DNA of 64,000 nucleotides, taken from HGM04593 sp045661225 (GTDB lineage: Bacteria > Bacteroidota > Bacteroidia > Bacteroidales > Bacteroidaceae). Under the pieces are notes generated by a model. That model saw nothing but the letters and a program-made list of their open reading frames with translations, made no database searches and was not told the origin of the DNA. Every line of letters starts with the position of its first letter. The first letter of the stretch is position 1. This document shows, one piece after another, positions 9,652 through 19,007 of this stretch. The translations under genes were made by a program, and so were the position numbers. The stretch is from the NCBI GenBank assembly GCA_045661225.1, contig JAZRFF010000009.1, positions 113,780-177,779 on the forward strand, read 5' to 3'.

Positions 9652-11202
9652 TTATTTAAAATTATCGGGTAAATCATTTTCGTACAAGACTACGTCGCCT
9701 GTGTGCAAAATTTGTGCAAGGTGTGCGTGTGCGTGGTTGAGCGAATCGGCTAAAAAGTACTTCTCGCTGCCGATACCGGATTCTTCTATTCCGCTTTTTA
9801 TCGCCTCGCGGTTGGTGGCATTAACAATTATCGCATAATCGCAACTTTGTGCAATAAGGCGTCCCAGTTCTTTGTTCGCGTCGGCCTGACGGGTGCCCAT
9901 CTCCACAAACCCCGGGGTAATGACAATGCGTTTGTTCTCTTTGGTAACCGAGAAATTTCTCAGAACTTCAAGCGCCATCTTTGCGCCTTGAGGGTTCGAA
10001 TTGTATGCATCGTCGAGTACGGTGATTCCGTTAGCGACCTTTATTGACAGGCGGTGCTCCACCGGCTGCAGGCGGGCTATGGCGTTCTTTTGCTTTGCGA
10101 CCGGAACGTCGAGCCTGTCGGCAACGGCTATTGCCGCAAGCAGGTTAAGCAAGTTTCCTGCTCCAAGCAGACGGCTGCTGTATTCTCTTTCTCCGTCGAG
10201 AGTGAACGATACTCCGTTTGCTCCGTATGTGACGTCTGTTGCCTTATAGTCGCCCTCGCCCTCCACCGCGTAGCGTATTATGTTGCAGCGTGGGGCTGTG
10301 CATTTGTAGTTCCTTATATATTCCGAGTCGTTATTGATTACCCCAAGACCGTTTGCGGGCAACGAGTCAATGAGCTCGAATTTTGTTGCCTGTATATTTT
10401 CTACACTCTTGAATGTTTCAAGGTGCATCTCGCCAACAGCTGTGACAATGCCAATCGTCGGGTGTACAAGGTCGCAAATCTCCTTAATGTCGTTTTTTTG
10501 CTTTGCGCCCATCTCTACAATAAACACCTGGTGGTAGGGACGCAACTGTTCGCGTATAGTGCGTATAACCCCCAGCAGGGTATTGTAATTACCCGGGGTT
10601 ACAAGGATATTGTACTTTTCGGCAAGGACGCTTGCAAGGTAGTTCTTGGTGCTTGTCTTTCCGAAGCTGCCGGTGACGCCTATAACAATCAACTCTTTAT
10701 TGCTTGCGAGTATTTTCTTCGCATCGTTGTAATAGTGGCGGTTTATGGCTTTCTCAACAGGCGTGTTGATGAGGTTTGCGAGCAACATCAGCAGGTTCGA
10801 CAGTATGAGCAGCCCGGCAATGATTATTGTCGAGTGTCTCTCGGCGAACAGCAGTGCCAGCGTGCCTGCTCCAAGGAACAGAATTAAGTTGGTCAAGAAA
10901 AGCCTCTTGACACGCATCGTGAAAACAAGCGGAGTCTTGAATTTTTCTTTTCGGTTCAATATATACATAGTGACGGTTATGCCTGCTGCAAAACCCATTC
11001 CAATGTAGTGTGGTACGAGTGCCGGAATAAGCATCATTAGTGCCATAAAACGTTTCTCGCCGATGATGTTTCCCGGTACAAGCCAACGGAAATATCGCGA
11101 GTATCGGTACGAGCTCAATTGGAACATATGAATGTCGTATCTGGCAATCATAATGAAAAATATCGTTGCGGCAATGGCGTATGTTATTGTAAAACCGTTC
11201 AT
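9652..11202 (-). CDS. Membrane-anchored MurF-like Mur ligase
   Basis: 516 aa. Mur-ligase family, closest in organisation to UDP-MurNAc-tripeptide:D-Ala-D-Ala ligase. The ATP loop VTGSFGKTSTK (Lys182) opens the central domain, followed by NYNTLLGV, VEMGAKQ, TAVGEMHLETF and the C-terminal VLDDAYNSNPQ. Ordinary MurF is soluble and has a substrate-binding N-terminal domain; here about 165 residues of hydrophobic sequence take its place, with likely membrane helices near 3-22, 53-80 and 100-145. Such membrane-anchored Mur ligases are known beside D-Ala-D-Ala ligases in some bacteria, but their substrate is not established to my knowledge. It starts 3 bp after the hydrolase stop. It could load the product of the neighbouring Ddl onto a lipid-linked or alternative precursor (inference). 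Confidence 0.82.
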   Translation of the reverse strand: MNGFTITYAIAATIFFIMIARYDIHMFQLSSYRYSRYFRWLVPGNIIGEKRFMALMMLIPALVPHYIGMGFAAGITVTMYILNRKEKFKTPLVFTMRVKRLFLTNLILFLGAGTLALLFAERHSTIIIAGLLILSNLLMLLANLINTPVEKAINRHYYNDAKKILASNKELIVIGVTGSFGKTSTKNYLASVLAEKYNILVTPGNYNTLLGVIRTIREQLRPYHQVFIVEMGAKQKNDIKEICDLVHPTIGIVTAVGEMHLETFKSVENIQATKFELIDSLPANGLGVINNDSEYIRNYKCTAPRCNIIRYAVEGEGDYKATDVTYGANGVSFTLDGEREYSSRLLGAGNLLNLLAAIAVADRLDVPVAKQKNAIARLQPVEHRLSIKVANGITVLDDAYNSNPQGAKMALEVLRNFSVTKENKRIVITPGFVEMGTRQADANKELGRLIAQSCDYAIIVNATNREAIKSGIEESGIGSEKYFLADSLNHAHAHLAQILHTGDVVLYENDLPDNFK

Positions 11203-11205
11203 AAA

Positions 11206-11964
11206 TTATTTTATATTGAAAAAATTTTTTATTACAGTGGTAAACAGTCCCGGGTTTTCAAGGAACGAAAAATGTCCTGTTCCGTGTGCAATTACAAGGC
11301 CTGCATCGGGAATGAGCTTCTCCATAGTCTTTGCATCGCTCAGCGGCGTTGCGGTATCGGCGTCGCCCCAAAAGAGCAGTGTCGGCGCTTTTATGTTCGG
11401 CATCAGGTGCTTGAGGTCTTCGTTTACGACCTTCGAGAGTATCGCACGCATCATTGGCGATGCGTTGTTGTAGTCGCTTGAACCTGCGCCTCGACGTCGT
11501 TTGTCAATGATGGCTTGCGCCTTGTCCTTGGGCAGAAATGTGTTGCACAACCATTTGAGAAATTTAAAAGTATATACTTTTCGGTAGTATTTGAACGGAC
11601 GCTTGGGTTTTATGCCTGCGGCGTCGACAAGAACCACTTTGCTCACTTCGTTGCGCGAGGCGTAGACAATGCTGACTCTTCCGCCGAAAGAGTGTCCCAT
11701 AAGGGCCGGCTTTTTAATGTTATTCTCCTTTACAAAAGACTCGACCATACGTGTATATTCCTCTACACCCCATACCTCGGCGGGCTCTCCCGAGGCTCCA
11801 AAGCCGGGAAAATCGAAATTGTATGTCTTGTAATTTGTGGAAAGTACGGCTTGTATGTCCTTAAATATGGCATTAGTGCAACCCCAACCGTGGAGTAGCA
11901 GCACTGGGTCGCCCTCTCCGGCGGTGTTTATGTTTATGTCAATATCTTTGTAGCGGAAAATCAT
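11206..11964 (-). CDS. Alpha/beta-hydrolase of the cell-wall cassette
   Basis: 252 aa, typical alpha/beta-hydrolase size, no signal peptide. Seen: oxyanion-loop HGWGCTN, nucleophile elbow GHSFGG with Ser92, LFWGDADTATPL supplying the acidic residue, and catalytic His in HGTGHFSFLE. It is the first gene of the three-gene cassette and is followed after 3 bp by the membrane MurF-like ligase, so the two are almost certainly co-transcribed. The substrate is unknown. The context suggests hydrolysis of an ester or amide in a cell-wall precursor, or thioesterase-like proofreading; this is inference. Confidence 0.8.
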   Translation of the reverse strand: MIFRYKDIDININTAGEGDPVLLLHGWGCTNAIFKDIQAVLSTNYKTYNFDFPGFGASGEPAEVWGVEEYTRMVESFVKENNIKKPALMGHSFGGRVSIVYASRNEVSKVVLVDAAGIKPKRPFKYYRKVYTFKFLKWLCNTFLPKDKAQAIIDKRRRGAGSSDYNNASPMMRAILSKVVNEDLKHLMPNIKAPTLLFWGDADTATPLSDAKTMEKLIPDAGLVIAHGTGHFSFLENPGLFTTVIKNFFNIK

Positions 11965-12368
11965 AGTTCGAGAGATTATATTAAATATAAATCCTTGCGA
12001 AGATAATATTTTATATTATAAAACCGTGCTGCAAAAAGTAGAAATGTTGCTCTGCGCGGCAAAAAAATACTCACTTGCGACGAGAATTCTTCTGTTGTGT
12101 GGCTTTTAGCTTTAGAATTTGATATAATTCAAGTGCTTGTCGACGATAATGCCATCGACAGCTTCTATAATTAGAAATAAGGGTTTATTTTTTAAAATTG
12201 TAATAAAGTGTCTGATTTTGTTCGCTTTGGGAGTGTATTGCGCTTTTTTTGATGTATCTTCGCGCCGCGAAACTGAAAAAACTCTCAGTTGTATGGTTGC
12301 TATGCCTTTTTGGGGTGGGTTATAATCTCCCTGACGGTATTTGAATTAAAACAATTTCTTTAACGACA
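11965..12368. other. Divergent intergenic region between hydrolase and mutS2
   Basis: AT-rich gap separating divergent genes. It holds a minus-strand TATCTTCGC word 34 bp before the hydrolase start (11998-12005) and a plus-strand TATCTTCGC (12255-12262) 107 bp before mutS2, both one base from the TAnnTTTG -7 box. A 62-codon reading frame in the middle has no recognisable family and is not called. No RNA gene seen. Confidence 0.5.
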
Positions 12369-14891
12369 ATGATATATCCACAGGATTTTGAAATAAGAAT
12401 AGAGTTTGACGCAGTGCGACGTATGCTCAAGGAGGAGTGTCTTTGCGGGTTGGGACGTGAACGTGTTGATGAAATGCAGTTTATGACCGATTACAGCACT
12501 ATAGACACGCGTCTTGACGAGGTTGTGGAGTTTGTGCGCATAATGCAGGTCGAAGATGGGTTCCCAAGCGATTTTTACTTTGATGTACGAGAGCCCTTGC
12601 AACGCATACGCATTGAAGGAATGTATATGGGCGCCGAGGAACTTTTTGCTCTGCGTCGCTCGCTTGATACTATCGGACGTATACTCTCATTGCTGCGTAA
12701 ACAAAGTGGCGAATCGGCTGTGGGCGAGGATAACCCCCTCTATCCATCGTTGCGTGCTCTTGCCGGCGATGTTGAGGCTTTTCCGCGTATTATTCGCGAT
12801 ATTGACAGCATAATAGATAAATTCGGAAGCGTCAAGGATAGTGCTTCGCCCGCGCTGGCTCGAATAAGAGGTGAATTGTCGCGCACGTCGGGGAGTATAT
12901 CTCGTACACTGAACGCTATATTGCGCCGGGCACAATCCGAAGGGCTTGTCGAGAAAGACGCTTCGCCCACGATGCGCGACGGACGTCTGGTCATTCCTGT
13001 TGCTCCGGCGCTCAAACGTAAAATGGGCGGTATTGTGCACGATGAGTCGGCGAGTGGAAAGACCGTCTTTATTGAGCCTGCCGAGGTTGTTGAGGCTAAC
13101 AACCGTATACGCGAACTTGAAGCCGAGGAGAAACGTGAGATAATTGCTATTCTAACGAACTTTTCAGCCGAATTGCGCCCGCAGGTTCCCCAACTGTTGC
13201 AAGCCTATGAATTTCTCGGTGAAATGGACTTTATTCGTGCAAAAGCCGAACTTGCGATAAAGACCGATGCTCTTAAACCAACGCTTGTGCCGCGTCCGAT
13301 GATGGATTGGGGAGCAGCCGTGCACCCTTTGCTCGAACTGTCGTTGCGCCGTCACTCGCGCCGAATGTCGCCTTTGGATATTGAACTTGACGGAGAGCGC
13401 CGCATACTGCTTATCTCGGGACCTAATGCCGGTGGAAAATCGGTTTGTCTGAAGACTGCCGGCTTGTTGCAGTATATGCTGCAATGCGGACTTCTGATTC
13501 CGGTACACGAACGCAGCCGTGCAGGCATTTTTGACAGTCTTTTCATAGATATAGGCGACCAGCAGAGCATCGAGGACGATCTTAGTACCTATTCGAGCCA
13601 TCTGCTCAATATGAAGCATACGTTGCGCAACTGCAATGAAAAATCGCTTATCCTCATAGATGAGTTTGGCGGCGGTACCGAGCCGCTTATCGGTGCTGCA
13701 ATAGCCGAGGCGCTTCTCAAACGTTTCAACGAGCGCGGTGCTTACGGTATAATTACCACTCATTACCAGAATCTTAAACATTTTGCCGACTCGACCTCGG
13801 GGATTGTCAATGGTGCAATGCTCTATGACAGGGCTCAGATGCGCCCTCTCTTCCAATTGCAGATTGGTAACCCCGGCTCGTCGTTTGCTGTAGAGATAGC
13901 CCGCAAAATAGGTCTGCCCGAAGAGGTTATAAGCGATGCCTCGCAAATTGTCGGTAGCGATTATATACAATCCGACAAATATCTGCAAGATATTGTGCGC
14001 GACAAGCGTTATTGGGAGGGTAAGCGAAAAAGCGTGCATCAGAAAGAGAAAGAACTTGACGAAATGCTTGGAAAGGTGCAGGAGCAAGGCGATGAACTGA
14101 AAAAGAGCCGCAAACAGATTCTCAAAGAGGCACGCGATGAGGCTGAACGTCTCTTGCGCGAGGCTAATGCAAAGATAGAGAATACTATACGCACTATCAT
14201 CGAGGCTAAGGCCGAAAAAGAGCGTACTCGTCAGGCGCGTCAGGAACTAAGCGATTTTAGCAAACAGGTCGAGGAACTTGCAAGGCAGCGCCGCCAGATG
14301 CATACCGACAGGGAGATGGCGAAAATTATCGCGCGGCAAGAGCGAAAAAAGAACGGTAAAAAGGAGAAAAATTCTCCGATGCAACAGGACGGCTCGTCAG
14401 TGTCGACGGGCGCGGAGTCTCGTCGTCCGAATATCGAAGCAGGAATGTTCGTGCGCATAACGGGGCAGCAGGCGGTAGGGCAGGTAATGTCAATAGCAAA
14501 AGGTGGTGCCGTAGTGCGTTTCGGGGCAATAAAATCCACAATTGCTGTCGAGAGATTGCAGCCGGCAGACGCTCCAAAAGAAGAGGTGCGCAAAGTATCG
14601 TTCCTGACAACTGAAACGCAGGAGCAATTGCACCAGAAGCGTCTGAACTTTAAGTCGGATATTGATATTCGGGGAATGCGTGGCGAAGAGGCTGTGCAGA
14701 CAGTCGGGTATTTCATCGACGATGCGGTGGTGTGTAACGTCCATCAGCTGCGCATACTGCACGGAACGGGTAACGGAATACTGCGTACGCTCATAAGGCA
14801 GTATCTGAGCACAATACCTTTTGTGAAAAATTTTCACGATGAACACGTGCAGTTTGGTGGTGCTGGAATAACGGTTATAGAACTTGAATAG
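12369..14891 (+). CDS. mutS2: Endonuclease MutS2 with C-terminal Smr domain
   Basis: 840 aa. MutS2 proteins are ATPases that act on branched DNA (anti-recombination) and, in Bacillus, also rescue collided ribosomes. The N-terminal core and clamp cover about 1-330; Walker A is SGPNAGGKS with Lys357; Walker B ILIDEFGGGTEP follows, then ITTHYQNLKHFAD. A long charged coiled coil spans about 500-640, a small KOW-like segment about 690-735, and the Smr nuclease domain about 762-840 with DIRGMR and LHGTGNG (His798). There is no MutS1-type mismatch-recognition domain, as expected. Single gene with a strong terminator behind it. Confidence 0.95.
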   Translation: MIYPQDFEIRIEFDAVRRMLKEECLCGLGRERVDEMQFMTDYSTIDTRLDEVVEFVRIMQVEDGFPSDFYFDVREPLQRIRIEGMYMGAEELFALRRSLDTIGRILSLLRKQSGESAVGEDNPLYPSLRALAGDVEAFPRIIRDIDSIIDKFGSVKDSASPALARIRGELSRTSGSISRTLNAILRRAQSEGLVEKDASPTMRDGRLVIPVAPALKRKMGGIVHDESASGKTVFIEPAEVVEANNRIRELEAEEKREIIAILTNFSAELRPQVPQLLQAYEFLGEMDFIRAKAELAIKTDALKPTLVPRPMMDWGAAVHPLLELSLRRHSRRMSPLDIELDGERRILLISGPNAGGKSVCLKTAGLLQYMLQCGLLIPVHERSRAGIFDSLFIDIGDQQSIEDDLSTYSSHLLNMKHTLRNCNEKSLILIDEFGGGTEPLIGAAIAEALLKRFNERGAYGIITTHYQNLKHFADSTSGIVNGAMLYDRAQMRPLFQLQIGNPGSSFAVEIARKIGLPEEVISDASQIVGSDYIQSDKYLQDIVRDKRYWEGKRKSVHQKEKELDEMLGKVQEQGDELKKSRKQILKEARDEAERLLREANAKIENTIRTIIEAKAEKERTRQARQELSDFSKQVEELARQRRQMHTDREMAKIIARQERKKNGKKEKNSPMQQDGSSVSTGAESRRPNIEAGMFVRITGQQAVGQVMSIAKGGAVVRFGAIKSTIAVERLQPADAPKEEVRKVSFLTTETQEQLHQKRLNFKSDIDIRGMRGEEAVQTVGYFIDDAVVCNVHQLRILHGTGNGILRTLIRQYLSTIPFVKNFHDEHVQFGGAGITVIELE

Positions 14892-14910
14892 AACAAAAAC
14901 TTTTTTAAAT

Positions 14911-14947
14911 GGTCTGTCGAACTTTGCTCGGCAGGCCGTTTTTTTTA
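14911..14947 (+). terminator. Intrinsic terminator after mutS2
   Basis: Ten-base stem GGTCTGTCGA/TCGGCAGGCC with two G-T pairs, followed by a run of eight T. Confidence 0.88.
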
Positions 14948-15022
14948 TTAGTGAATTTCTTAAAAATATAAAATACATTGTTTCTTTTTTTATAAATTAT
15001 AATAAAAACGGATATTTTATTA

Positions 15023-15030
15023 TATATTCG
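15023..15030 (+). promoter_or_regulatory. Candidate -7 element TATATTCG before sialidase
   Basis: TATATTCGC lies 45 bp before the start codon in an otherwise very AT-rich leader. It is one mismatch from TAnnTTTG and is shared with other leaders in the window. Confidence 0.35.
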
Positions 15031-15074
15031 CCCAATATAACACCGTAAACAATATAAATTTTAAATTATAATTT

Positions 15075-18000
15075 ATGAAAAAGAGTTTATTGACAACGTT
15101 TGCTGTTTTTATGGTAACGCTTGTGTGGGCTGCAGTGCCCTTTAAGGTAACTACCATTGAGAATGGTGATTTTGCCAATGGTACAACTTGGTACACTATG
15201 GCTATTGGCACTGGTGCAAAAATTATCAAGGATAATGCCGGTGCCGAATTTATTTCTGTCGGTCGTGCTACAACGCAGTATGCTGCCGAGGATTTGTGGT
15301 GTTTCGTGGGTAATGAAACCGATGGATATGCTGTTTACAACAAACAAGCCGGAGTAACCAAAGTGCTTGCTTCAAAGACCGAGATGGGTGTCTTGCAGGG
15401 CTATGAAGGTACAGGTGGAACAACTTATCCCACAATGCAGGACGCCGAAAATCTTCCGAATGGCTATGTGGGCCGTTGGGATTTTGCCAAGTCTGATAAG
15501 ATAGCTGATGTCGATGGCTATTTTATGAAAATTCACGGTACTGATTATGCAGTGAACGAGTTTGGAGGAATTGGCAAGCTTGCTTTTTGGGCCGAAGGTG
15601 CCGATGCCGGTTCAACAATACGTTTTACCGTTGCAGAGGCAACAGTTGAGGTGCTTGCTTCTACCGGCAGTTTTACAGCTAGTAATACAGCCGGCACTTG
15701 GCACTCTGTATGGTCGAGCACCGAGGTGCCCGGATTTACTTTAGGCACAGGTGCGAATAATATGACTACTTCGGGCGATTATATTGCCGGTTATTCGGGT
15801 CAGTCGCAATCGTCGACTTATACATTGACAGCGCCCGAGGGTATGGCCGTTGCCGGTTACAGTTTCGACTTTGTAAATACAAATAACGATAGCAGTTATG
15901 CCCTTGAAATAAACATTGGCGGGAAAAAATATACGACTTCGGCAACTGTTCAGAGTGTGGCTGTTGAGATTGAGGAACCTGTGCGTATGGCAACCTTTAC
16001 ACAGACAGGAGCCAACAAAGGTGTGACATTCTCTAATTTCTTTGTAAAGATTAAGCCCGATGTGCGTGAACCCGAACCCAACTTCGAGGTTTTCCCAACT
16101 CCGACTTCGGGTGCAATTCCTTACAGAATTCCGGCTATTGCTACTGCATCGAATGGCGATATTATTGCAGTTGCCGATTATCGTCATAGTCGCGCCGATA
16201 TTGGAATGGCTACAAACGGCCGTATAGACCTTCACGCTCGCATAAGTAAGGACAATGGCAAGACTTGGGGCGAGATATTCTCAATTGTCGATGGCCGTGG
16301 CGCTGCCGGAGTGAACACTCCCGGACAGATGTATGTGGGTTTCGGTGACCCTTGTATTGTTGCCGACCGTGAGAGCGATAGAGTGCTTGTCGTTTGCTGC
16401 TCGGGTAATGTCTCTTTCCCTAACGGACAGCGTGATAACCATCAGGGTATAGCGCATTTGTACAGCGAGGATAATGGTGTAACCTGGAGCGAGCCGGTTG
16501 ACCGTTCCGAGAGTATATATTCACAGTTCGACAACTCTCCCTATGGCCCTGTGCGTGCAATGTTCGTTGGTTCGGGTAAAATCTCGCAGAGCCACTATAT
16601 TAAGGTGGGCGAATACTATCGCCTCTATTGCGCCGTGCTTGTGAAGGACGTTAACGGTACTCACGTTAACTTTGTTCTTTACAGCGACGACTTTGGCGAA
16701 AAGTGGACTGTTCTTGGCGGTGCTGCGGTTGCACCCATTGCCGGTGGCGGAGCCGATGAACCTAAAGCCGAGGAACTGCCCGATGGCTCTGTTATCTTGA
16801 GTTCACGTACTTCAGGCGGACGTTATTATAATATATACTCTTATACCGATAGCGAAAAAGCCGAGGGTTATTGGGGCGCAAGCCAGTTCTCGGGCTCAAG
16901 CAACAACGGAACGGTTGCAGTGAACAACTCGACCAATGGTGAGGTCCTTTTTGTTCCGGCGCGTCGCAAAGCCGATGATAAGAAGGTTTATCTCGCATTG
17001 CAGTCGGTACCTTTCGGTTCTGGACGTGCGAATGTCGGTATCTACTACAAGGAACTTGAAACGCTTGCCGATTTTGCTTCTCCCGCAGCCATTGCTGCCG
17101 ATTGGGACGGTAGTCACCAGTCTACGTACCTTTCAAGTGCTTATTCAACAATGACTCTGCAGCAGGATAATAACATAGGCTTCCTTTACGAGGAGGATAC
17201 TTACGGAACTTCCGGCGGCGGATATACAATCGTGTATAAAAACTATAGTATAGAATATCTTACCGACAGTGCCTATGTATATGACCCTACAGTCGACAAG
17301 CATTCTATTGTAGCAGCCGGTGTCGAGGCGAAACTCCCAGGCTCAACCGCAAATGAGGTTAAGATTGTAGGTATGGTGGATCGCGGTGCAGTCGAAGGCT
17401 TATTGAATGAATATAAGGAGGCTCCTTCTTATGCGCTGTACGAGACAATAAACAAGGCTGTTAAAGATGCGATGATAAAAGTCGAGAATGGCAAGTGGTA
17501 TCGTATACGTAACACTGAACGCTCCGGCGGTAAACTCTATCTTAACCCAGAGGCATCACGTGTTTCTACAGCGGAGTCTGAGATGACCGATGCTGACCAG
17601 TTGTTTACATTTATCCCTGCGGGTAACGAAGGGGAATATTACCTCTATAATGGAAATTACCAATATATGCTCGGCCCTCTTGGCGCGAATGAGACACAAC
17701 CGGTTGTCACAACCGATGAAAGTGCTGCAGGAAAATGGACAATAAGCAGCTCTGTGACCGGTCACAGCTCCATTATCTGCCAGAATAAGACCGGCGGTAA
17801 CACCGGATTGCACTTGGCGGGTGATAATAAACGTCTTGTGCCTTGGACAAACAATGCTGCTGCGTCATTGTGGTATATTGAACTTGTTGAAGAGTTCCCG
17901 TTGGATATTGAAAACTTTGCAGCAGTGTGTCTGCCTTTTGCAATAACAATTCCTGAGGGTGTCTGCGCCTATGTTGCAGGTGATGCAAAGGTTGATAACA

Positions 18001-18440
18001 ATACCGGTGTTACAGTCGCTCCTTTGACCGAGTATGGCAGTGGTGTTGTCGCTGCCAAGACTCCGGTGGTGCTTGTAGCCGAGAATGGAACTTATATGAT
18101 AGGTGCAGGTGGTGAAGCCGAAGAGTTTACCGGTGAAAACAGACTGCACGGAGTGCTCAAAAGCACAACTGTAAGCGGCGCGAATGTCTACAGGCTTGTG
18201 CAGGGCGAATTTGTTAAGCGCAACGCCTCTTCCGGTGTTGTTGAGGCGAATAACGCTTACTATGTTCAAGAGAATGAGGCTGCAACCATTGTACCGCAAT
18301 GCGGTGAGTCGACAGCGGTGGAGAGCACAGTAGCAACCGATGCGCCGGTAAGGTATTACGACCTTAAAGGTAATCTCGTGAAGAATCCAACCCGAGGTAT
18401 ATATGTGACCTCCGAGGGTGGTAAGGTAATCGTATATTAA
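15075..18440 (+). CDS. Secreted multi-domain exo-alpha-sialidase (GH33)
   Basis: 1121 aa. Cleaves terminal sialic acid from glycoconjugates. Signal peptide MKKSLLTTFAVFMVTLVWA. The catalytic propeller starts near residue 340 with the arginine-triad motif PYRIPA (Arg351) and has Asp boxes SKDNGKTWG (Ser391), SEDNGVTWS (Ser464) and the weaker SDDFGEKW (Ser537). Residues 20-340 look like one or two carbohydrate-binding beta domains. After the propeller, about 795-940 resembles a ricin-type beta-trefoil (KWYRIRNTERSGGKLYL, SLWYIELVEE). The very end (YYDLKGNLVKNPTRGIYV) has the look of a C-terminal sorting or anchoring module found in Bacteroidetes. With the GH2 enzyme it suggests mucin-type glycan foraging. 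No SusC/SusD pair is in the window. Confidence 0.93.
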   Translation: MKKSLLTTFAVFMVTLVWAAVPFKVTTIENGDFANGTTWYTMAIGTGAKIIKDNAGAEFISVGRATTQYAAEDLWCFVGNETDGYAVYNKQAGVTKVLASKTEMGVLQGYEGTGGTTYPTMQDAENLPNGYVGRWDFAKSDKIADVDGYFMKIHGTDYAVNEFGGIGKLAFWAEGADAGSTIRFTVAEATVEVLASTGSFTASNTAGTWHSVWSSTEVPGFTLGTGANNMTTSGDYIAGYSGQSQSSTYTLTAPEGMAVAGYSFDFVNTNNDSSYALEINIGGKKYTTSATVQSVAVEIEEPVRMATFTQTGANKGVTFSNFFVKIKPDVREPEPNFEVFPTPTSGAIPYRIPAIATASNGDIIAVADYRHSRADIGMATNGRIDLHARISKDNGKTWGEIFSIVDGRGAAGVNTPGQMYVGFGDPCIVADRESDRVLVVCCSGNVSFPNGQRDNHQGIAHLYSEDNGVTWSEPVDRSESIYSQFDNSPYGPVRAMFVGSGKISQSHYIKVGEYYRLYCAVLVKDVNGTHVNFVLYSDDFGEKWTVLGGAAVAPIAGGGADEPKAEELPDGSVILSSRTSGGRYYNIYSYTDSEKAEGYWGASQFSGSSNNGTVAVNNSTNGEVLFVPARRKADDKKVYLALQSVPFGSGRANVGIYYKELETLADFASPAAIAADWDGSHQSTYLSSAYSTMTLQQDNNIGFLYEEDTYGTSGGGYTIVYKNYSIEYLTDSAYVYDPTVDKHSIVAAGVEAKLPGSTANEVKIVGMVDRGAVEGLLNEYKEAPSYALYETINKAVKDAMIKVENGKWYRIRNTERSGGKLYLNPEASRVSTAESEMTDADQLFTFIPAGNEGEYYLYNGNYQYMLGPLGANETQPVVTTDESAAGKWTISSSVTGHSSIICQNKTGGNTGLHLAGDNKRLVPWTNNAAASLWYIELVEEFPLDIENFAAVCLPFAITIPEGVCAYVAGDAKVDNNTGVTVAPLTEYGSGVVAAKTPVVLVAENGTYMIGAGGEAEEFTGENRLHGVLKSTTVSGANVYRLVQGEFVKRNASSGVVEANNAYYVQENEAATIVPQCGESTAVESTVATDAPVRYYDLKGNLVKNPTRGIYVTSEGGKVIVY

Positions 18441-18459
18441 ATATACTCCTGAATAGCGC

Positions 18460-18491
18460 AGCAGGACTCGTTTGAGTCCTGCTGTTTTTTT
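18460..18491 (+). terminator. Intrinsic terminator after sialidase
   Basis: Perfect 10-bp stem AGCAGGACTC/GAGTCCTGCT with a four-base loop and seven T. It overlaps the extreme 3' end of the convergent doxX gene. Confidence 0.9.
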
Positions 18492-18921
18492 ACATCATTT
18501 TATGTATTATGGCATCGACCGAAAGGTCGCCGGGGCCGCTGAAGAACATCAATGCAAAGATTGTCAGGTACAGTAGAGCCGGCTCGGCAGCCGTGAGCGG
18601 GTCACCTGCGTGTATGAAAAAGACTGCTACACACATTGTGAAAATCATTGGGATAAGGCTCAAGCGAAAGAGAGCTCCAAGGATAAACCCGAAGGTGCAA
18701 AGAATTTCGGCAAAGAGTGCCAGCCAAAATGACAGAGTGCTTCCGATGTTTATCGGGTCGGGGAATAAATCGATGGCATTTCTGAACATCAGCCACTTTG
18801 TTATACCGTGGCTCATAAAAAGGAATCCGAAAATGACTCTTGCTACGAGAAGCAGGACCGATTGTGCTATCGGTGTTTCAGGTTCTCTGAACAACAGGGA
18901 TTTAAGACGACTTTTAGACAT
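18490..18921 (-). CDS. DoxX-family membrane protein
   Basis: 143 aa from the ATG of MSKSRLKSLL; an upstream ATG would add ten residues but lies inside a long inverted repeat, so the internal start is preferred. Four hydrophobic segments are visible. ARVIFGFLFMSHGITKW and the LFAEILCTFGFILG region are typical of DoxX/SURF4-like proteins, which are small inner-membrane proteins linked to redox or sulfur stress in some bacteria. Role here unknown. It follows the SIMPL gene on the same strand and could be co-transcribed. Convergent with the sialidase. Confidence 0.8.
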   Translation of the reverse strand: MSKSRLKSLLFREPETPIAQSVLLLVARVIFGFLFMSHGITKWLMFRNAIDLFPDPINIGSTLSFWLALFAEILCTFGFILGALFRLSLIPMIFTMCVAVFFIHAGDPLTAAEPALLYLTIFALMFFSGPGDLSVDAIIHKMM

Positions 18922-18922
18922 A

Positions 18923-18958
18923 ATAAGCGATATTTCTTGTGAAAGAAACATCGCTTAT
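18923..18958. repeat. 36-bp inverted repeat directly before doxX start
   Basis: ATAAGCGAT.TTTCTT and its reverse complement flank a short loop, with a single mismatch in the 16-bp arms. It ends one base from the preferred doxX start codon. It could end the upstream SIMPL transcript, although a T-run is lacking, or act as a 5' structure or operator for doxX. Confidence 0.7.
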
Positions 18959-19007
18959 CTGATTTTTGTTCGTCGCTTATGTGTCGCTAATGGCTTTGTG
19001 CGTCTTT

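Noticed and set aside
10054..10887. 277-codon plus-strand reading frame
   Set aside because: Antisense shadow of the MurF-like gene with no recognisable domain and an implausible composition (many Cys, Val and Tyr).
12137..12325. 62-codon plus-strand reading frame upstream of mutS2
   Set aside because: No family motifs, odd composition, and it overlaps the likely mutS2 promoter word.
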